Shown here piece by piece: positions 60,790 through 64,000 of a stretch of 64,000 bases of DNA. This DNA is from Trichoplusia ni (lineage: Eukaryota; Arthropoda; Insecta; Lepidoptera; Noctuidae): positions 2,294,001 to 2,358,000 of the forward strand of contig NC_039493.1 in NCBI RefSeq assembly GCF_003590095.1, read 5' to 3'. How positions within the stretch are numbered: the first letter of the stretch is position 1; every line of letters starts with the position of its first letter. Under the pieces are notes generated by a model. The model did not search any database. It was not told the DNA's origin and saw only the letters and a list, made by a program, of their open reading frames with translations. Both the position numbers and the translations under genes were made by a program.

Positions 60790-63778
60790 GGCATTTTATA
60801 TTATTTATTGTGCCATTCTTATTCGATTCACGTATTTTTTATGACACAATTCGCAATAAAAATAACTGACTAGAATAAGAACAAAAGGAATAAAACGAGC
60901 GTTAATCTAAATAACTAAGAAGTCGCAAAAACACCAGGAAACGAAGGCGGTTGAAGTTGAACGATCTTGCAAAAAATAGGTGGTAACGAGGCTCCGGCCC
61001 AACTCGGATTAAGGCGACGCGGAAGCTGATCTGATCACGGTATTAGCATAGCGGCGCGTGTCACCAGAACTGCGACCTAACCTATCGGATTTTGATGAAT
61101 AAAGACGTGGTATGGCCCCATGTCCATATTCTTAGGATACAAATGAGGAAAATGGCCTATAAATGTAACTGGTTAACTTTAGAACGAAAAATACTGAGCC
61201 CTTTAAGATAGAACTAAATCCCACTCAATTGAAGTCCACCTGAAGAATTGCCAACATATAACTATCTTTTTAATTACTGGTTCTGAAAGAAAACAATAAC
61301 CGGAAGACTATCGGCTGCACGCCTACATATTGTCGTAAATATATCTAACGCTTAATTTCCATCATACTCATACAAATTAAAAACAATAACAACATAATTA
61401 CACGTTCCAGTGTATAGTCTGCCTAAGTACCGCAAAAAACGTAACGCATAAACTTTTCTATAACGACCTATGAATAACAACCTGTTTGGTCTGTTGGTCT
61501 GTTACTAGTTGAATACATTGTAAGTCTTACGTATCAGGTGTATTAGCATAAATACATGGGTTTAGCCAGTAGATGGCAGGTACTAACGGACCACGGACGA
61601 GAAATGTAGAGGGAATTGCCCGTAAACTGCCGTAGCAATGGAACCAGAAGTGCATTGTTTCCAATCTTACTAATTCTCTCGTGACTCTTGGCTAGTCACA
61701 AATAGCGTAACTCTTTAATAGTTGCACAAAACAAAAACCTGTCAAATTGCTCGGTTTAGCACGCACGAGCGAAAGGAAAAAATAAATCTTGGGTTTAGTT
61801 ATTAAATAACTCGTTGCAAATCAGACTAATGTTTATACGTGAATGTTGATCGTAGGTAGTGTCCCGCGATCGAAGCCCTAGTATCACTTCAATCACTCTT
61901 TCAATGTTCCATGCTTATCTTTAAGTATTTCGCGTAGCCACTAACAATTGTTGCGAATCCTTACATACAAGTGTACATTCACCCTATCAGTTAAGGTGTA
62001 AGCATATTACTTACAAAGTCTCAACCCTCTTGACATCGATTTAAGAAACCTGCACTATACCCAGTACCGTTAAATGTATGAAGGGCATATAGTCGATGTT
62101 TCAACATTGTCTGAAAGGTATCAAGTTTCGTTACTTATGTTTTGGGTCTTTCGTATGTTGGATTCGTAGACACAAAAGGAGAAACGTAACTAGATTGTTA
62201 CATTTGCATAGCATATCGATTATCTACTTACATTGTAGTGATAATTGTCTTAAATTCATTTACCTAACAGTCTCTATTCATTATCTAGAAATAGATTAAG
62301 TACAGCGCTATTTTGGGGTTAAATTACTCCACTTACATCAAGCTAGTACCCGTACCGTACCCTCTACACGGGTTAACCGCATGCATCATACAGAATATAT
62401 TCGCGGCAACATAATTGCACAATCAAAAGTTGTTCAAATAGGAAACTAAAAGCGCTATGGAGAGCAATAACCCATTTTACTGCACATATCGATAAGGACT
62501 CGATAACGCGCCGGCCATTCGATATGACTTTGACGTTTGACCCAAAATATATGTTTATAGTCAATGCACAAAGTGGCACTGGTGCTAAGTATACAGCCAG
62601 TAATGTCGCCGACACAAATAAATATACCTGAGTCAATCAATGAATGACTGAATGTTTGCTTTCGGTAAATAGCTTTAACGGAAATATATTTATACACTAC
62701 GAATTGAATAGGTTTTCGGTACATTCATGTTTTTGTAGGCAACTATACATTGAACTGTGTCAATGACACTTGATTCGAGCCAAATTGCAAAACAAACAAA
62801 TTCTTTCATGAAAACAATAAAGCTTTAATCTTATAATACGATCCAGGTATAAAGATAACGTATTAAAACTAGAACACCTGTTATGGCAGTAAGGAGAGTT
62901 AACAGAGATAATCTGCTGTTATAAAAAACAATGGGTTTGTGACGCGACAATCATGCTTAGAATGTAATTCTGTATCAATGGCAGGCAAATAAGATTATAG
63001 AAAAAGCACTTATAGCGCAATAAACGCTGACTACCTACAACTGAGACTATTAAATGGATAATTACAATCGTGTGCCTTCAATAAAAACTGTAAACTCGAA
63101 TAAAATTTACGCTTTATGAATATATTTTATATATTCCAATTAACTGTGCACATTTCAATAAATTATATGCCCCGCGATGTTTGAACCGTCCCATTTAATG
63201 AGAAGTAGTTTTATTAAAAAAAAAACCGGTCAACTAGTAACTCAGAAAAAGGATTTTTTTCTTTGTGTAAGAAGTAATAACCCTAAAAATAGCCCAATTA
63301 ATAATTTAGTATTTTAATAGGATTTATACAACTTACATAACAAAGACAATTTAAATATATAGACAAAGATACTAATAGAAAACTTAATAGATAAACGACA
63401 ACTATTAAATCTTGTTAATGGATAATTAAACGTTTGTACATGGCATGGTTATTTACGTAACACGTAACGGCGACGCGTAAACATGGTTTGGTTAAACTGT
63501 AAAGTGTAAACAGTTTAATTCGCTTGACTCATGTCGCTACTGAGTAACAAGTAGGAGAAGCTGTACTGCGGTCCATACGCGATGCGCGTAGAATTATTCC
63601 ATGTATGAGAAATGTATCAAATCGTTTTTAAATTTTGATATGGAATGTAGAAGGCAATCAAACTCCTTTAACCCATGGGAACACATGAAAAGGTAAATAT
63701 CTACTTATAGTAGAGTGAACTGATTAGTAAGGTAACCCACAGCGCTAGCTGTACTGATGCAAGGGGAGAAGGTAAAAT

Positions 63779-63964
63779 GTGGTACCAGAAGAAGACTTAG
63801 TATACTTGGCGATGGAAGCAGTAGAGTGGGAAGTGGGTCGAAGTTTCATAAGAGTTTCAACCCGGCAAAAAGAACCAGTAGCAGTAGATTTTTCACTTTG
63901 GTCCCGAGAAGGAGTCGTTTTTTTGTTTAAGAAATCGGTCCAAGCCAAACGCCTACCTTACTAG
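63779..63964. other. Segment open on both strands, unassigned
   Basis: About 185 bases with lower AT content than the flanks, open for some 61 codons on the plus strand and 67 on the minus. The plus reading has VPEEDLVYLAMEAVEWEVGR; the minus reading is Ser/Thr/Lys-rich. It could be a degenerate transposon fragment or an exon of a gene to the right. I do not recognise it. Confidence 0.2.
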
Positions 63965-64000
63965 TCGTTGTGGAACTATCGCATCGAAATAAATCCTATA

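Larger units (their letters stand above)
43890..64000. other. 20 kb without a supported conserved exon
   Basis: This region lies upstream of the first visible Pat1 exon on the minus strand. It is probably a long first intron and 5' flank of Pat1, or intergenic DNA. I looked on the minus strand for the missing N-terminal exon (a segment like LPxxIxFDxYYK ending at a donor) and did not find it. The region holds the repeats and motif clusters listed separately; open frames such as 44050-44322, 49946-50224, 55923-56201 and 60257-60625 lack family motifs and splice context. Confidence 0.55.

Overview
The window looks like nuclear DNA of a moth or butterfly (Lepidoptera). It is AT-rich, has small GC-rich exons in long introns, and carries several dispersed repeats that I recognise from lepidopteran genomes: the repeat ending in 'gctgggtcagctagt', the 'tgctggacataggtct' repeat, tRNA-headed SINEs, RTE-like LINE tails and small inverted-repeat transposons. 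I cannot name the species. There is no bacterial, phage or viral gene content, no CRISPR array, and no rRNA or stand-alone tRNA gene that I can support.

Layout. (1) 1-92 may hold the last codons of a + strand gene that starts left of the window; about 2.6 kb of probable 3' UTR and spacer follows. (2) 8977-5546, minus strand: a spliced gene for a proline-rich protein with two predicted membrane segments and two C-terminal PPxY motifs; I do not recognise the family. (3) 11334-21120, plus strand: the orthologue of SPSB3, a SPRY-domain/SOCS-box substrate receptor of a cullin-5 ubiquitin ligase, head to head with gene 2 and with two candidate last exons. (4) 22357-33281, plus strand: annexin B9 (annexin IX), complete in eight coding exons, with a tandem pair of mutually exclusive 182-nt exons for part of repeat 4. 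(5) 43889-35521, minus strand: APPBP2/Pat1, a TPR protein related to kinesin light chain, tail to tail with annexin. Twelve coding exons are visible; the first ~45 codons are not found. (6) 43.9-64 kb: about 20 kb without a supported conserved coding exon, either the first intron and upstream region of Pat1 or intergenic. It holds transposon copies, a cluster of CRE-type sites at 49.63-49.69 kb and three orphan-nuclear-receptor-type sites at 55.4-55.9 kb.

The exon models rest on GT/AG junctions, on phase continuity (every join stays in frame, and the annexin join sums to 960 nt = 319 aa) and, for SPSB3, annexin B9 and APPBP2, on recalled similarity to known family members. These are neighbouring housekeeping-type genes, not an operon. 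I see no evidence for a wholly new biological system. The most interesting observations are the annexin mutually exclusive exon pair, the alternative SPSB3 C-terminus, the unrecognised PPxY membrane protein, the excess of TGACGTCA palindromes, and a perfect 28-bp fold-back near the left end.
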